A DNA stretch of 64,000 bases from JAABQG01 sp963726365. GTDB lineage: Bacteria > Pseudomonadota > Gammaproteobacteria > Burkholderiales > Burkholderiaceae_C. Position 1 is the first letter of the stretch, and each line of letters begins with the position of its first letter. A program made the position numbers and the translations under genes. The stretch is taken from contig CAVSCI010000023.1 of the NCBI GenBank assembly GCA_963726365.1, positions 1-64,000 on the forward strand. Reading direction: 5' to 3'. This document shows, one piece after another, positions 40,802 through 51,230 of the stretch. The notes beneath the pieces were generated by a model. It was not told the origin of the DNA. It did not search any database and was given only the letters and a program-made list of their open reading frames with translations.

Positions 40802-42767
40802 GCAAATCAAGGGCAAGCTGAAACTCGGCCTCTGTCTCGATCTGTCGCATCGAAGGCAGGGCCGCCATGATCCGTCGTCCATAGCCCTTCGTCACAAGGC
40901 GTGGGTCGCATACAACCAGTATGCCGCGATCTGTTTCTCGGCGAATCAGCCGGCCGGCACCCTGCTTCAGCGCGAGGCAGGCCTCAGGTAGCAAATAATC
41001 TCGGAATGCGCTCCGCCCTTCGCCTTGCAGTCTTTGTGATCGCGCGTCCACCAGTGGATCGTTGGGTGGAGGAAATGGCAACTTGTCGATGATGACCAGT
41101 TGCAAGGCATGACCGGGTACATCGACCCCCTCCCAGAATGAGGCCGAAGCCACGAGAATGAACCCTCCTGGCTGCGCCCCATCGACTGAGCGAAAACGTT
41201 CCATCAATAGACGCTTCGGCAACTCGCCCTGCACGAGCACTTCGACGTTGGAGCCGGCGAGTTCGCGTCGCAACAACTCGCCAATTTTTCGCATGGCGCG
41301 AAGTGTGGTTGTCAGCAACAGTGTGCGCCCAGAGAGCGTGCGCGCTGCGGCGCAAGCAAAGGATGCGACTTGGGCGCTATGGTCGGGATGATTGGGCAAT
41401 GCAAGGTGCCGCGGTACGTAGACCGATGCCTGACTCGCATAGTCAAACGGACTTTCCACTCTGAGGATCGTGGCCAGACTCAGGCCACAGGGTTCAGTGA
41501 ACCGGGTCAGTGCCTGATCCGCGCCGAGTGTCGCGGAGGTAAATATCCACGCCCGCCCTTGCGACTCTTCGCTATCGGGATTCAGCATCCGGGATTGAAC
41601 GGCAAGTGCGATGTCCAGCGGGGCCTGCACCAGCTTTACCTGTGTTCCCAGGTCGATCCACCGAACCTCGCCGGGCTCACAGTCGCGTGCGAAGGCCTCG
41701 CAGCGTTGCAATATTTCGAGCGAACGCTCATGCAGGCGGATCAATTCCGGCGTCAGTTCGTGCAGTGTGCCCAGCACGCCTGCACATTGGGAAAATGCCT
41801 TGGCAACCTCCACGAGTGACAGATTCACCGCACGGCCTTCGGACGAGTCATCTGTCCAGCCCAAGCGGAGCCCGCTGGACCCACCACGACTCAATCGGGA
41901 TCTCAGAGCGTCCGCCGCGCCAAAGACGGCTTCTCCCAGGCCTTCCCAATCTGCAAAACCGCGTGCCCGCTGGAATCCGACCGAGATCAAGTCGCGCGCG
42001 AAGTCCTGCATTTGTCCTGTTGAAAGCTGGCGCCCAAGAAACTGCACGCCAGTTTCGTTGAGCTGATGCGCCTCGTCGAAAATGACAACCTTCACCGTCG
42101 GCAACAATTCCGCCATGCCTGCTTCCCGAACCGTGAGGTCGGCAAAAAAAAGATGGTGATTGATGACGATGACATCGGCTTCCAGCGCATCACGCCTTGC
42201 CAGCATGACATGACAGGCCTGCAGTTTGGGGCACTCTCCTCCAAGGCAATTCTCCCTTGTGGAAGTGATGTCTGGAATCAAATCGGACCGGTCATCAAGC
42301 TCCGGCAGTTCAGCGAGGTCACCGGAAACGGTTCGGGCCGCCCAGCGCGCAACCCGGGCCAACCCGGATGCCCGTTCCGGGTCGGAAAAATCTTCTCTCT
42401 GGCAGGCCATCTCCAGCCGGTGCAAACAAAGATAATTGCCTCGTCCTTTGAGCAGTGCCATTCGAACCGGCAACCCCAGCGCCGTTGCCAGATCTGGCAA
42501 GTCTCTTCCAAAAAGCTGATCCTGAAGTGTCTTGGTGGCGGTTGAAAGGAGGACGCGCTCACCGCTGAAGAGCGCGGGCACCAGATAGGCGAAAGTCTTC
42601 CCGACACCGGTTCCGGCTTCAACCACGAGTGCGCCGCCCTGCTCGATTGTTCTGGCGACCGCCAGTGCCATCTGCGTCTGGCCGGCACGTGGCAGAAAAT
42701 GACCTGCGGCACTGGACAAAGGACCCTGCGGCAAAAATGCCCCTTCAACCTTCTCCTGCAATTCCAT
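40764..42767 (-). CDS. DinG/YoaA-type ATP-dependent helicase
   Basis: An XPD-like superfamily 2 helicase of 667 aa. Walker A is VEAGTGVGKTFAYLVPALF, motif II is VVIFDEAHQLNETG, and motif VI is QGAGRLIRRETDRG. Cysteines at YLCLHRLEMAC and ENCLGGECPKLQAC can hold the 4Fe-4S cluster. Relatives DinG and YoaA unwind DNA or R-loops at damaged forks; YoaA partners with the polymerase III chi subunit. I cannot separate DinG from YoaA here. Its ATG overlaps the DUF465 stop. Confidence 0.9.
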   Translation of the reverse strand: MELQEKVEGAFLPQGPLSSAAGHFLPRAGQTQMALAVARTIEQGGALVVEAGTGVGKTFAYLVPALFSGERVLLSTATKTLQDQLFGRDLPDLATALGLPVRMALLKGRGNYLCLHRLEMACQREDFSDPERASGLARVARWAARTVSGDLAELPELDDRSDLIPDITSTRENCLGGECPKLQACHVMLARRDALEADVIVINHHLFFADLTVREAGMAELLPTVKVVIFDEAHQLNETGVQFLGRQLSTGQMQDFARDLISVGFQRARGFADWEGLGEAVFGAADALRSRLSRGGSSGLRLGWTDDSSEGRAVNLSLVEVAKAFSQCAGVLGTLHELTPELIRLHERSLEILQRCEAFARDCEPGEVRWIDLGTQVKLVQAPLDIALAVQSRMLNPDSEESQGRAWIFTSATLGADQALTRFTEPCGLSLATILRVESPFDYASQASVYVPRHLALPNHPDHSAQVASFACAAARTLSGRTLLLTTTLRAMRKIGELLRRELAGSNVEVLVQGELPKRLLMERFRSVDGAQPGGFILVASASFWEGVDVPGHALQLVIIDKLPFPPPNDPLVDARSQRLQGEGRSAFRDYLLPEACLALKQGAGRLIRRETDRGILVVCDPRLVTKGYGRRIMAALPSMRQIETEAEFQLALDLLTRASTTASIPT

Positions 42768-42970
42768 CAGGCCGGTTCCTTGGGTCCCAACGCCAGTTCA
42801 AGTCGGACGATTTGATCGCGAAGCGCCAGTCGACGCTTCTTCAGGCGGCGTAGCATCAACTCATCCGCCGGAATTTCCTGACCCAGACGATCGATCCAGG
42901 CATCGAGATCCGCATGCTCGATCTTCAATTCGATCAAGCGTCGACCAGGGGAGTGCAAATTGAAGGGCAA
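42767..42970 (-). CDS. DUF465 (YdcH-like) small protein
   Basis: A 67-aa helical protein, MPFNLHSPGRRLIELKIEHA then LDAWIDRLGQE and LMLRRLKKRRLALRDQIVRL. The central LKKRRLALRDQI block is the DUF465 signature, usually a short coiled coil. The function is unknown. It is translationally coupled to the helicase gene (TGATG overlap). Confidence 0.85.
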   Translation of the reverse strand: MPFNLHSPGRRLIELKIEHADLDAWIDRLGQEIPADELMLRRLKKRRLALRDQIVRLELALGPKEPA

Positions 42971-43021
42971 AAATGGACAAAGGGGCTAGCCTTTGGAGAG
43001 GTTCGTTGAATAATACGGGTT

Positions 43022-43066
43022 TACTGAAGATTTTTCGAGTCCTGAAGCTCTAATTCCAATTCCACC
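43022..43066 (-). other. tRNA-Leu-like sequence fragment
   Basis: On the minus strand GGTGGAATTGG, then TTAGAGC, TTCAGGA and CTC resemble the D-arm and a CAG anticodon arm of a tRNA-Leu, but the 5' acceptor strand, variable arm and CCA end are missing. It ends at the PP2C ATG. It may be a remnant or a chance match. Confidence 0.2.
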
Positions 43067-43822
43067 ATGACCACAGGTTATCGACTTATCGCAGCCACAG
43101 GCATCCACAAGGGTGATCGGGAGTATCAACAGGATCAGGTCGCTGTGCTGACCCATCCTCGCGTTGCTGGCTGCCTTCTGGCGGTGCTCGCCGACGGTAT
43201 GGGCGGCAGAAGTGGCGGGCGAAAGGCGTCGGACCAGGTCATGCTGACTGCGCGCCAACTCTTTGAACGCTATTCACCAGACACTGACGATGCCCCCTCC
43301 ATGCTCAGGCAGATAGCCCAGGAGGCACATATCGTCATCCGCCTTACAGCGATATCCGCCGAGCAGGAGCCGCACAGCACCATCGCGCTGTTCCTGATCA
43401 ATCCTGGCGCCGATTCACACTGGCTGCATGCAGGCGACTCGCGGATCTACCATTTCAGCTCAGGTCGCATGGTCAAGCGCACTTTTGATCATTCCTACGT
43501 TCAGGCATTGGTGGACCGAGGCGAAATTACAGAGGAGGAAGCACAATCACACCCCCAGTCCAACATTCTTATGGGCTGCCTGGGAACTGAGGATGAGCCC
43601 TCTGTCAGCTTGGACTACATTTCGAAAGTCCGTTCGGGTGATGTGTTGATGTCCTGTAGCGATGGTCTGTGGCACTACTTCACCCCGGAAGAAATGGCCT
43701 ATGTCCTGGACTCGCTGACGCCACGTGAAGCCAGCGAATTCTTGATAGAGAAGGCGCGCTCACGGGCCAAGGGGGCCGGGGACAACATTTCCCTGGCCAT
43801 TGTCAGGATCGAAGATTTCTGA
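43067..43822 (+). CDS. PP2C-family serine/threonine phosphatase
   Basis: A soluble PP2C/Stp-type phosphatase of 251 aa. The metal-binding motifs are complete: REYQQDQVAVL at residues 18-28 (QQD in place of the usual NQD or NED), LADGMGGRSGG at 41-51, HAGDSRIYHF at 121-130, SCSDGLWHYF at 196-205 and GAGDNISLAIV at 237-247. It would reverse Ser/Thr phosphorylation using two metal ions. No Hanks-type kinase, FHA protein or secretion locus is adjacent. It is divergent from DUF465 and convergent with zapE. Confidence 0.9.
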   Translation: MTTGYRLIAATGIHKGDREYQQDQVAVLTHPRVAGCLLAVLADGMGGRSGGRKASDQVMLTARQLFERYSPDTDDAPSMLRQIAQEAHIVIRLTAISAEQEPHSTIALFLINPGADSHWLHAGDSRIYHFSSGRMVKRTFDHSYVQALVDRGEITEEEAQSHPQSNILMGCLGTEDEPSVSLDYISKVRSGDVLMSCSDGLWHYFTPEEMAYVLDSLTPREASEFLIEKARSRAKGAGDNISLAIVRIEDF

Positions 43823-43865
43823 CTTCCCATGGACTGACGCTGTTGTTTCCAAAGCCTGTCGAAAC

Positions 43866-44975
43866 TCAGGTCAGACCGGTATCGACGGTTCGATGTTCAA
43901 GCGCAAGATATTCACCCGACTGCATTTCGTTTAACCGCGACACAGTTCGTGGAAACTCATGGGACAAAGGGCCCTCGGAATAGAGTGCATCGGGTCCGAC
44001 GGCGGCGGACATGATCAGCTTGACTCGCCGGTCATACAGTACGTCTACCAGCCAGGTGAATCTTCTGGCCTCTGACGCCATGCGCACCGGCATGTGCGGA
44101 ACGCCGCTGAGCAACACCGTATGGAACTGCGTCGCAATTTCGAGGTAGTCATTCTGTGAACGGGGCCCGCCGCAGATTGTCCTGAAATCGAACCAGACAA
44201 CACCACCCGCTCTTCTCCTTGCGCGAATCTCCCGCGCTTCAATTTGCAGGACGGGATTTTCATCAGCCGTCACCGACAAACGGTCAAAAGCTCGGGCCAT
44301 TTCGGCATCTGCATGCTCACCCAGTGGTGTGTGATAAAGCTGCATGTCTTCCAGCATGCGTCGCCTGTAGTCAGTCCCATTGTCGACGTTGACCACGTGA
44401 AGTCGCTCATTGAGCAATTTGATGGCAGGCAGAATGCGGTCACGATGCAATCCATCAGGATAGAGGTGGTCTGGTTCGAAATTGGAGGTGGTCACGAAAC
44501 CAACACCGTGGTCAAACATGGCAACGAGCAGACGGTGAAGAATCATGGCATCGGTAATGTCGGCAACGTGAAATTCGTCAAAACATATCAGGCGATACCG
44601 CCTGGAGATTCTTCGACCCAGCTCGTCCAATGGATTGACCGTGCCCTGTAATACGCCAAGTTCGCGGTGAACTTCACGCATGAATTCATGGAAATGCAGT
44701 CGTGTCTTGCGCTTCAAGGGCACGACACTGTAGAAGCAGTCCATCAGGAAGCTCTTGCCGCGCCCTACACCGCCGTACATGTACACCCCGCGCGGCGTTT
44801 CCGGCCGGTTGACAAGCTTCTTGAGCGCGTTGGATCGTTTGCCTTTGAAGGCGATCCAGTCGGCCGCACACCGTTCCAGCGCGTCAACAGCAAGAAGCTG
44901 CGCTGGATCGCTGATGTAACCCCGCGCCTTGAGTTCTGCTTCGTAGGCCGAACGAACCGGGCCAGCTTTGGTCAC
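43866..44975 (-). CDS. zapE: Cell division ATPase ZapE (AFG1 family)
   Basis: ZapE (369 aa) is an AFG1-like AAA ATPase that affects the Z ring under stress. Walker A is MYGGVGRGKSFLMDCFY, Walker B RLICFDEFHVADITDAMILH, and VTTSNFEPDHLYPDGLHRDR is the family block. It ends VLEHRTVDTGLT-like with a normal length. It is 23 nt downstream of lpdA, so it is the last gene of the sucA-sucB-lpdA-zapE operon, a common Burkholderiales order. Confidence 0.94.
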   Translation of the reverse strand: MTKAGPVRSAYEAELKARGYISDPAQLLAVDALERCAADWIAFKGKRSNALKKLVNRPETPRGVYMYGGVGRGKSFLMDCFYSVVPLKRKTRLHFHEFMREVHRELGVLQGTVNPLDELGRRISRRYRLICFDEFHVADITDAMILHRLLVAMFDHGVGFVTTSNFEPDHLYPDGLHRDRILPAIKLLNERLHVVNVDNGTDYRRRMLEDMQLYHTPLGEHADAEMARAFDRLSVTADENPVLQIEAREIRARRRAGGVVWFDFRTICGGPRSQNDYLEIATQFHTVLLSGVPHMPVRMASEARRFTWLVDVLYDRRVKLIMSAAVGPDALYSEGPLSHEFPRTVSRLNEMQSGEYLALEHRTVDTGLT

Positions 44976-44998
44976 AAAAGTGATTCCGAATCCGTGAT

Positions 44999-46426
<1,428 letters not shown>

Positions 46427-46492
46427 GATTCTGTGTCGGTTGGGGACCGCGCACGCCCTTGCCGCGCGGCAGTCCTGCTTGGTTGATCAAAT

Positions 46493-47749
46493 TCAGATGT
46501 CGAACAGCAGGCGGGCCGGATCTTCCAGCGCGTCCTTCATCGCAACCAGGCCGAGCACGGCCTCGCGCCCGTCGATGATGCGGTGGTCGTAGGACATGGC
46601 CAGGTAGTTCATGGGTCGGACCACGACCTGGCCGTTCTCCACCATGGCGCGGTCCTTGGTGGCGTGCACGCCCAGGATGGCCGACTGCGGCGGATTGATG
46701 ATGGGGGTGGACATCATCGAGCCGAACGTGCCGCCGTTGGAAATGGAGAACGTACCGCCCGTCATCTCTTCGATGCCCAGCTTGCCGTCTTTGGCCTTCT
46801 GGCCGAACTCGGCGATTTTCTTCTCGATCTCGGCAAAACTCATCTGGTCGGCGTTGCGCAGGATCGGCACAACCAGGCCGCGCGGCGATCCAACGGCGAT
46901 ACCGATATCGAAGTAGCCGTGGTAGACGATGTCATTGCCGTCCACCGACGCATTCAGCACCGGGAACTTCTTGAGCGCGTGCACCGCGGCCTTCACGAAG
47001 AAGCTCATGAAGCCGATCTTGACGCCGTGCTCCTTCGAGAAGGCGTCCTGGAACTTCTTGCGCATCTCCATGACGGGCGCCATGTTGACTTCATTGAACG
47101 TGGTCAGGATGGCATTGGTGGACTGGGACTGCAACAGGCGCTCGGCTACACGTGCGCGCAGCCGTGTCATAGGCACGCGCTGCTCAGGGCGATCGCCGAG
47201 GTCTACGGAGGGCGTGGCCACTTGCGGCAACACCTTCGTCGGCACGCCGGTGGGAATGGCGACCGCGACAGCGGCGGCCGGCTTGGGCGCCGCCACAGCA
47301 CCCAGCACGTCACCCTTGGTCACGCGGCCGTCCTTGCCCGTGCCCGCAACCGAACCGGCGGCCAAATTGTTGTCGGCCATGAGCTTGGCTGCTGCTGGCA
47401 TGGCCACGCCCGACATGGACCCGCCGGTTGCTGCCGGCGCGGCGGGCACGGGGGTGGCTGCCGGAGCCGCCGCGGGTGTCGCCACCGCTGCGCCAGCGCT
47501 TGCCTTGCCTTCGGTGTCGATGCGTGCGATCAGTTGCTCGGCGGCGACGGTTCCGCCATCCGCCACCAGAACTTCTGCCAGTACGCCAGCGGCTGGAGCC
47601 GGCACTTCGAGCACGACCTTGTCGGTCTCGATCTCGATAAGGATCTCGTCCATCGCGACGGCCTCGCCCGGCTTCTTCTTCCACTGCAACAGGGTGGCTT
47701 CTGCCACAGACTCGGACAGTTGCGGTACTTTGACTTCTACGATTGCCAT
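46493..47749 (-). CDS. sucB: Dihydrolipoyl succinyltransferase (E2)
   Basis: SucB (418 aa) is the core of the 2-oxoglutarate dehydrogenase complex. The lipoyl domain has the modified lysine in IEIETDKVVLEVPAP near residue 43. An Ala/Pro-rich hinge follows, then the E3-binding domain (AAAKLMADNNLAAGSVAGTG) and catalytic domain with the SYDHRIIDGREAVLGLVAMK active site. It lies between sucA and lpdA. Confidence 0.97.
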   Translation of the reverse strand: MAIVEVKVPQLSESVAEATLLQWKKKPGEAVAMDEILIEIETDKVVLEVPAPAAGVLAEVLVADGGTVAAEQLIARIDTEGKASAGAAVATPAAAPAATPVPAAPAATGGSMSGVAMPAAAKLMADNNLAAGSVAGTGKDGRVTKGDVLGAVAAPKPAAAVAVAIPTGVPTKVLPQVATPSVDLGDRPEQRVPMTRLRARVAERLLQSQSTNAILTTFNEVNMAPVMEMRKKFQDAFSKEHGVKIGFMSFFVKAAVHALKKFPVLNASVDGNDIVYHGYFDIGIAVGSPRGLVVPILRNADQMSFAEIEKKIAEFGQKAKDGKLGIEEMTGGTFSISNGGTFGSMMSTPIINPPQSAILGVHATKDRAMVENGQVVVRPMNYLAMSYDHRIIDGREAVLGLVAMKDALEDPARLLFDI

Positions 47750-47794
47750 TTCAATTCTTTCAGTGTTTGTTGGGTGCGCTGTGTCTCAGCCGCC

Positions 47795-50662
47795 TTATTT
47801 GGTGAGGATGAAGCCCTTGAGCTTGGCAAAGGCACCTTCCACGAGCGCCTTCTGCTGCTCCTGATGCAGGTGCGAATAGCCCACCGCCGGCGACGCCGAT
47901 GCGGCGCGGCCGGAGTAGCCCAGCCGCTGGCCTTCCAGCATGTTCTCGTGGATGTTGTGCTGGATGAAGAACCAGGCGCCCTGGTTCTGCGGCTCGTCCT
48001 GGCACCACATGATTTCTGTGGCGTTGGGAAACTTCTTCAACTCGGCAGCAAACACCTTGTGCGGGAAAGGATAGAGCTGCTCCACACGCAGAATGGCCAC
48101 GTCATCGGCGCCCTTTTCCTCGCGCTTCTTGACCAGGTCGTAATACACCTTGCCCGAGCAGGCAATGACACGCTTGACCTTGTCGGCCTTCAGCGCCTTG
48201 CTCTCGCCGATCACCGTCTGAAACCCACCCTTGGTGAACTCGCTCAGGGGTGATGCCGCGTCCTTGGCCCGTAGCAGCGACTTCGGGGTCATGATGATCA
48301 GCGGCTTGCGCAGGTTGCGCACCATCTGGCGACGCAAGATGTGGAAGATCTGGCTGGCCGTGGTGGGTTGCACCACCTGCATGTTGGTATCGGCCGATAA
48401 CTGCATGAAGCGCTCCAGGCGCGCAGAGCTGTGTTCCGGCCCTTGTCCCTCGTAGCCGTGCGGCAGCATCAGCGTCAGGCCGTTGACACGGCCCCACTTG
48501 ACTTCGCCGGATGCGATGAACTGGTCGATCACCACCTGGGCACCGTTGGCAAAGTCACCAAACTGGGCTTCCCAGATCACCAGCGTGTTCGGGTCATTCG
48601 ATGCGTAACCGTACTCGAAGCCCAGCACCGCCTCCTCGGAAAGGATGGAGTCGATCACCACGAACGGCGCCTGGTTCTCCGCCACGTTCTCCAGCGGCAC
48701 ATAAGTACCCACGTCCCATTTCTCGCGCTTCTGGTCATGAATCACAGCGTGCCGGTGGGTGAACGTGCCGCGACCGCAGTCCTCGCCCGACAGGCGAACC
48801 GGATAGCCGCTGGCCACAAGGGAGGCAAAAGCCATGTGCTCGCCCATGCCCCAGTCCACGGGAATGTCGCCCCGTCCCATCGCGGCGCGATCGTCATAAA
48901 CCTTGCGAACCAGTTGGTGCGGCGTCACGCTTTCAGGAATCGTGGTGATCTTCTCGGCCAGCCGCTTCCATTCAGCCATGGGAATGGCGGTATCGCCCGC
49001 ATCGGTCCACTTCTTTGCAAGAAACGGCGACCAGTCAACCGCAAACTTGCTCTTGAAGTTGGTCAACACCGGATCCACCGTGTGCTTGCCGGCGTCCATG
49101 GCGGCGCGAAAAGACTTGGCCATATCGTCGCCGAGCGTATCGCCCATTCCCTGCGACGCCAGGCGGTCGGCGTACAGTTTTCGGGTACCGGGGTGAGCGC
49201 CAATTTTCTTGTACATCAATGGCTGGGTCAGCGCGGGCGTATCCTGTTCGTTATGGCCCAGCTTTCGGAAACAGATGATGTCCACGACAACATCCTTGCG
49301 GAATTCCAGCCGGTAGTCCAATGCCAGCCGGGTCGCCAGCACCACCGCTTCGGGATCGTCGCCGTTGACGTGCAGCACCGGAGACTCGACGCCCTTGACG
49401 ATATCGGTGCAGTAAAGCGTGGAACGCAGGTCGCGCGGGTCCGAAGTCGTAAATCCGATCTGGTTATTGATGATGAGGTGGACCGTGCCGCCCGTGGTGT
49501 AGCCGCGAGTCTGCGCAAGCGCCAGCGTTTCCTGGTTCACGCCTTGCCCGGCAAAAGCTGCATCGCCATGGACGAGCACCGGCAGGACCTGGTTGCCCAG
49601 GCGGTCGCCACGGCGGTCCATGCGGGCGCGCACCGAGCCTTCGACCACCGGGTTCACGATTTCAAGATGCGAGGGGTTGAAAGCCAGCGAAAGGTGCACA
49701 GGGCCACCTGGCGTGGTGACGTCGGAGCTGAAGCCCTGGTGGTACTTGACGTCCCCGGCGGGGAGGTCTTCGGGTGCGGTGTGGTCAAATTCGGCAAACA
49801 GGTCTCCGGGCATCTTGCCCAAAGTGTTGACAAGCACGTTCAGACGCCCACGGTGGGCCATGCCAATCACGATTTCCTGCACACCCCGTGCGCCAGCAGA
49901 CTGGATGAGCTCGTCGATGGCAGCGATGAAGCTCTCGCCCCCTTCAAGCGAAAAACGCTTCTGTCCAACAAATTTGGTATGCAGGAACCGCTCCAGGCCC
50001 TCGGCCGCGGTCAGTCGGTCAAGGATGTGCTTCTTCTGTGCAGCATTGAAGCTCGGCTTGCTGCGGATGCTCTCCAATTTCTGTTGCCACCAGCGCTTCT
50101 CGGCCTGGTTGGTGATGTACATGTACTCGGCACCGATCGTGCCGCAATAGGTTTCCCGCAGCGCATTGAGCAGTTCGCGCAAGGACATACGGTCCTTGCC
50201 AAAGAAGGTGTTGCTGGTATCGAACACGGCTTCCTGGTCGGCGTCGCTGAAACCGTAGAACGACGACTCCAGCTCGGGAATGGCCGGGCGCTCCGTGCGC
50301 TGCAGCGGATCCAGGTCGGCCCAGCGCTGGCCCACGTTGCGGTAGGTCGCAATCAACTGCTGGACCGCCGTGCGCTTGCGACCCATTTCGGCATCGGCAC
50401 TGGCCTGCACCACCTTGGTGCCGCCCTGCTTGGCACGTTCGGCAAAGGCATTGATCACCGGCAGATGAGGGACGTCCTTGGTGTCGCTGCCGTCGCCCGC
50501 GGGCACGTTCTGTAGCGCATCGAAGTAGCTGCGCCACGTGTCAGGCACGCTGCCGGGGTTGGCAAGGTAGTTCTCGTACATCTCTTCGACGTAAGGCGCG
50601 TTGCCTCCGAAGAGATAGGTATTGCCGCTGTAGGCGGCATAGACGGACTTGGTCTCACTCAT
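47795..50662 (-). CDS. sucA: 2-oxoglutarate dehydrogenase E1
   Basis: SucA (955 aa) is the thiamine-diphosphate-dependent E1 subunit that decarboxylates 2-oxoglutarate. The N-terminal YLFGGNAPYVEEMYENYLAN binds E2, VIGMAHRGRLNVLVNTLGKM holds active-site histidine and arginine, and VLVHGDAAFAGQGVNQETLA belongs to the ThDP site. AFASLVASGYPVRLSGEDCG begins the transketolase-like pyrimidine domain. ATG 50662 has GAGG about 10 nt upstream, and a structured leader precedes it. Confidence 0.98.
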   Translation of the reverse strand: MSETKSVYAAYSGNTYLFGGNAPYVEEMYENYLANPGSVPDTWRSYFDALQNVPAGDGSDTKDVPHLPVINAFAERAKQGGTKVVQASADAEMGRKRTAVQQLIATYRNVGQRWADLDPLQRTERPAIPELESSFYGFSDADQEAVFDTSNTFFGKDRMSLRELLNALRETYCGTIGAEYMYITNQAEKRWWQQKLESIRSKPSFNAAQKKHILDRLTAAEGLERFLHTKFVGQKRFSLEGGESFIAAIDELIQSAGARGVQEIVIGMAHRGRLNVLVNTLGKMPGDLFAEFDHTAPEDLPAGDVKYHQGFSSDVTTPGGPVHLSLAFNPSHLEIVNPVVEGSVRARMDRRGDRLGNQVLPVLVHGDAAFAGQGVNQETLALAQTRGYTTGGTVHLIINNQIGFTTSDPRDLRSTLYCTDIVKGVESPVLHVNGDDPEAVVLATRLALDYRLEFRKDVVVDIICFRKLGHNEQDTPALTQPLMYKKIGAHPGTRKLYADRLASQGMGDTLGDDMAKSFRAAMDAGKHTVDPVLTNFKSKFAVDWSPFLAKKWTDAGDTAIPMAEWKRLAEKITTIPESVTPHQLVRKVYDDRAAMGRGDIPVDWGMGEHMAFASLVASGYPVRLSGEDCGRGTFTHRHAVIHDQKREKWDVGTYVPLENVAENQAPFVVIDSILSEEAVLGFEYGYASNDPNTLVIWEAQFGDFANGAQVVIDQFIASGEVKWGRVNGLTLMLPHGYEGQGPEHSSARLERFMQLSADTNMQVVQPTTASQIFHILRRQMVRNLRKPLIIMTPKSLLRAKDAASPLSEFTKGGFQTVIGESKALKADKVKRVIACSGKVYYDLVKKREEKGADDVAILRVEQLYPFPHKVFAAELKKFPNATEIMWCQDEPQNQGAWFFIQHNIHENMLEGQRLGYSGRAASASPAVGYSHLHQEQQKALVEGAFAKLKGFILTK

Positions 50663-50785
50663 GTTTCGCTGACCTCAATTCCCCTTCAGGGAACATTAGC
50701 TGGTTGAAATACCTCCCGCGACACGGCTAGACCGATTTGCGGATGCGACTGTGGCTTAGGAAGGGCCTGGTAAACCCTTCGATTT
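50663..50785 (-). ncRNA. Structured sucA leader, candidate sucA RNA motif
   Basis: The minus-strand 5' untranslated region of sucA can form three hairpins: TTCCC/GGGAA at 50680-50694 beside the ribosome-binding site, CCGC/GCGG with inner CGG/CCG at 50716-50742, and GAAGGG/CCCTTC at 50760-50780. A conserved cis-regulatory structure called the sucA RNA motif is known upstream of sucA in Burkholderiales, and this position and clade fit. I cannot run a covariance search, so the assignment rests on location and foldability. Confidence 0.45.
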
Positions 50786-50898
50786 TGCCCTCGAAATCCT
50801 GCATTCAGCTGACAACACTTCTAATAACCCGATGATTGCCTTGCACAGGTTCGGCGGATAGGGGCTCACCACAGCCAATTCTGCAGAAATTGAGCCCT

Positions 50899-51063
50899 TC
50901 ACATCGCCGGGTCTAGCTGGTAGTCAGCAGACGCCATGCGGCGGAACAGACGCAACGTGATGTCGCTTCCGGAAGGCACCTCCAGCGTCAGCTTGCAGGC
51001 GCCACGCGCCTGTGCAATGGTTTCCACCGCAGGCAACATCTGCTTCGCCCGCCCGGGTCCCGC
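50899..51063 (-). pseudogene. GNAT acetyltransferase C-terminal remnant
   Basis: A short minus-strand frame reads GPGRAKQMLPAVETIAQARG, then ACKLTLEVPSG and YQLDPAM. This resembles the acetyl-CoA-binding helix and last strands of GNAT acetyltransferases (G-x-G-x-x-x-x-L, then CKLTLEV and the C-terminal YQLDP). The N-terminal two thirds are absent and the frame has degraded (LRLFRRMASAD). It lies in the 568-nt space between glmM and sucA and is most likely a decaying gene. Confidence 0.5.
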
Positions 51064-51093
51064 GCAGGCTGGTGGCCAGAAAAGCACCTCTCT

Positions 51094-51143
51094 ATTGATA
51101 GCTATAAATGTCCCATGTACGCTGGGTTAAGGCACATTTAATG
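51094..51143 (+). repeat. Dispersed ATAGC-17-CGCTGG element, copy 3 (intergenic)
   Basis: Begins ATTGATAGCTATAAATG; ATAGC at 51098-51102, 17 nt, CGCTGG at 51120-51125, then an A/T-rich tail. On the minus strand the frame used in genic copies reads PSVHGTFIAIN, the closest match to the peptides at 57758 and 63771, although here no gene covers it. The rest of the 50786-51230 interval, apart from the GNAT remnant, shows nothing I can identify. Confidence 0.75.
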
Positions 51144-51230
51144 ATTGTTTTATGGAGCCTGCACCGGTCACGGCCGAAATGCCGGCTCGGCTCATGATGG
51201 CCCCGCAAAATGGGAGCGCCTGCCGGCCCC

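Noticed and set aside
42986..43258. Minus-strand open frame of 90 codons over the PP2C start
   Set aside because: It overlaps the well-supported PP2C gene on the opposite strand and its middle is the tRNA-like segment.
46427..46492. GC-rich dyad between sucB and lpdA as a terminator
   Set aside because: The stem is interrupted and no T-run follows on the minus strand; the genes form one operon by function.
48431..50515. Plus-strand open frame of 694 codons opposite sucA
   Set aside because: A shadow of sucA codon bias; sucA has all its motifs and the other strand has none.
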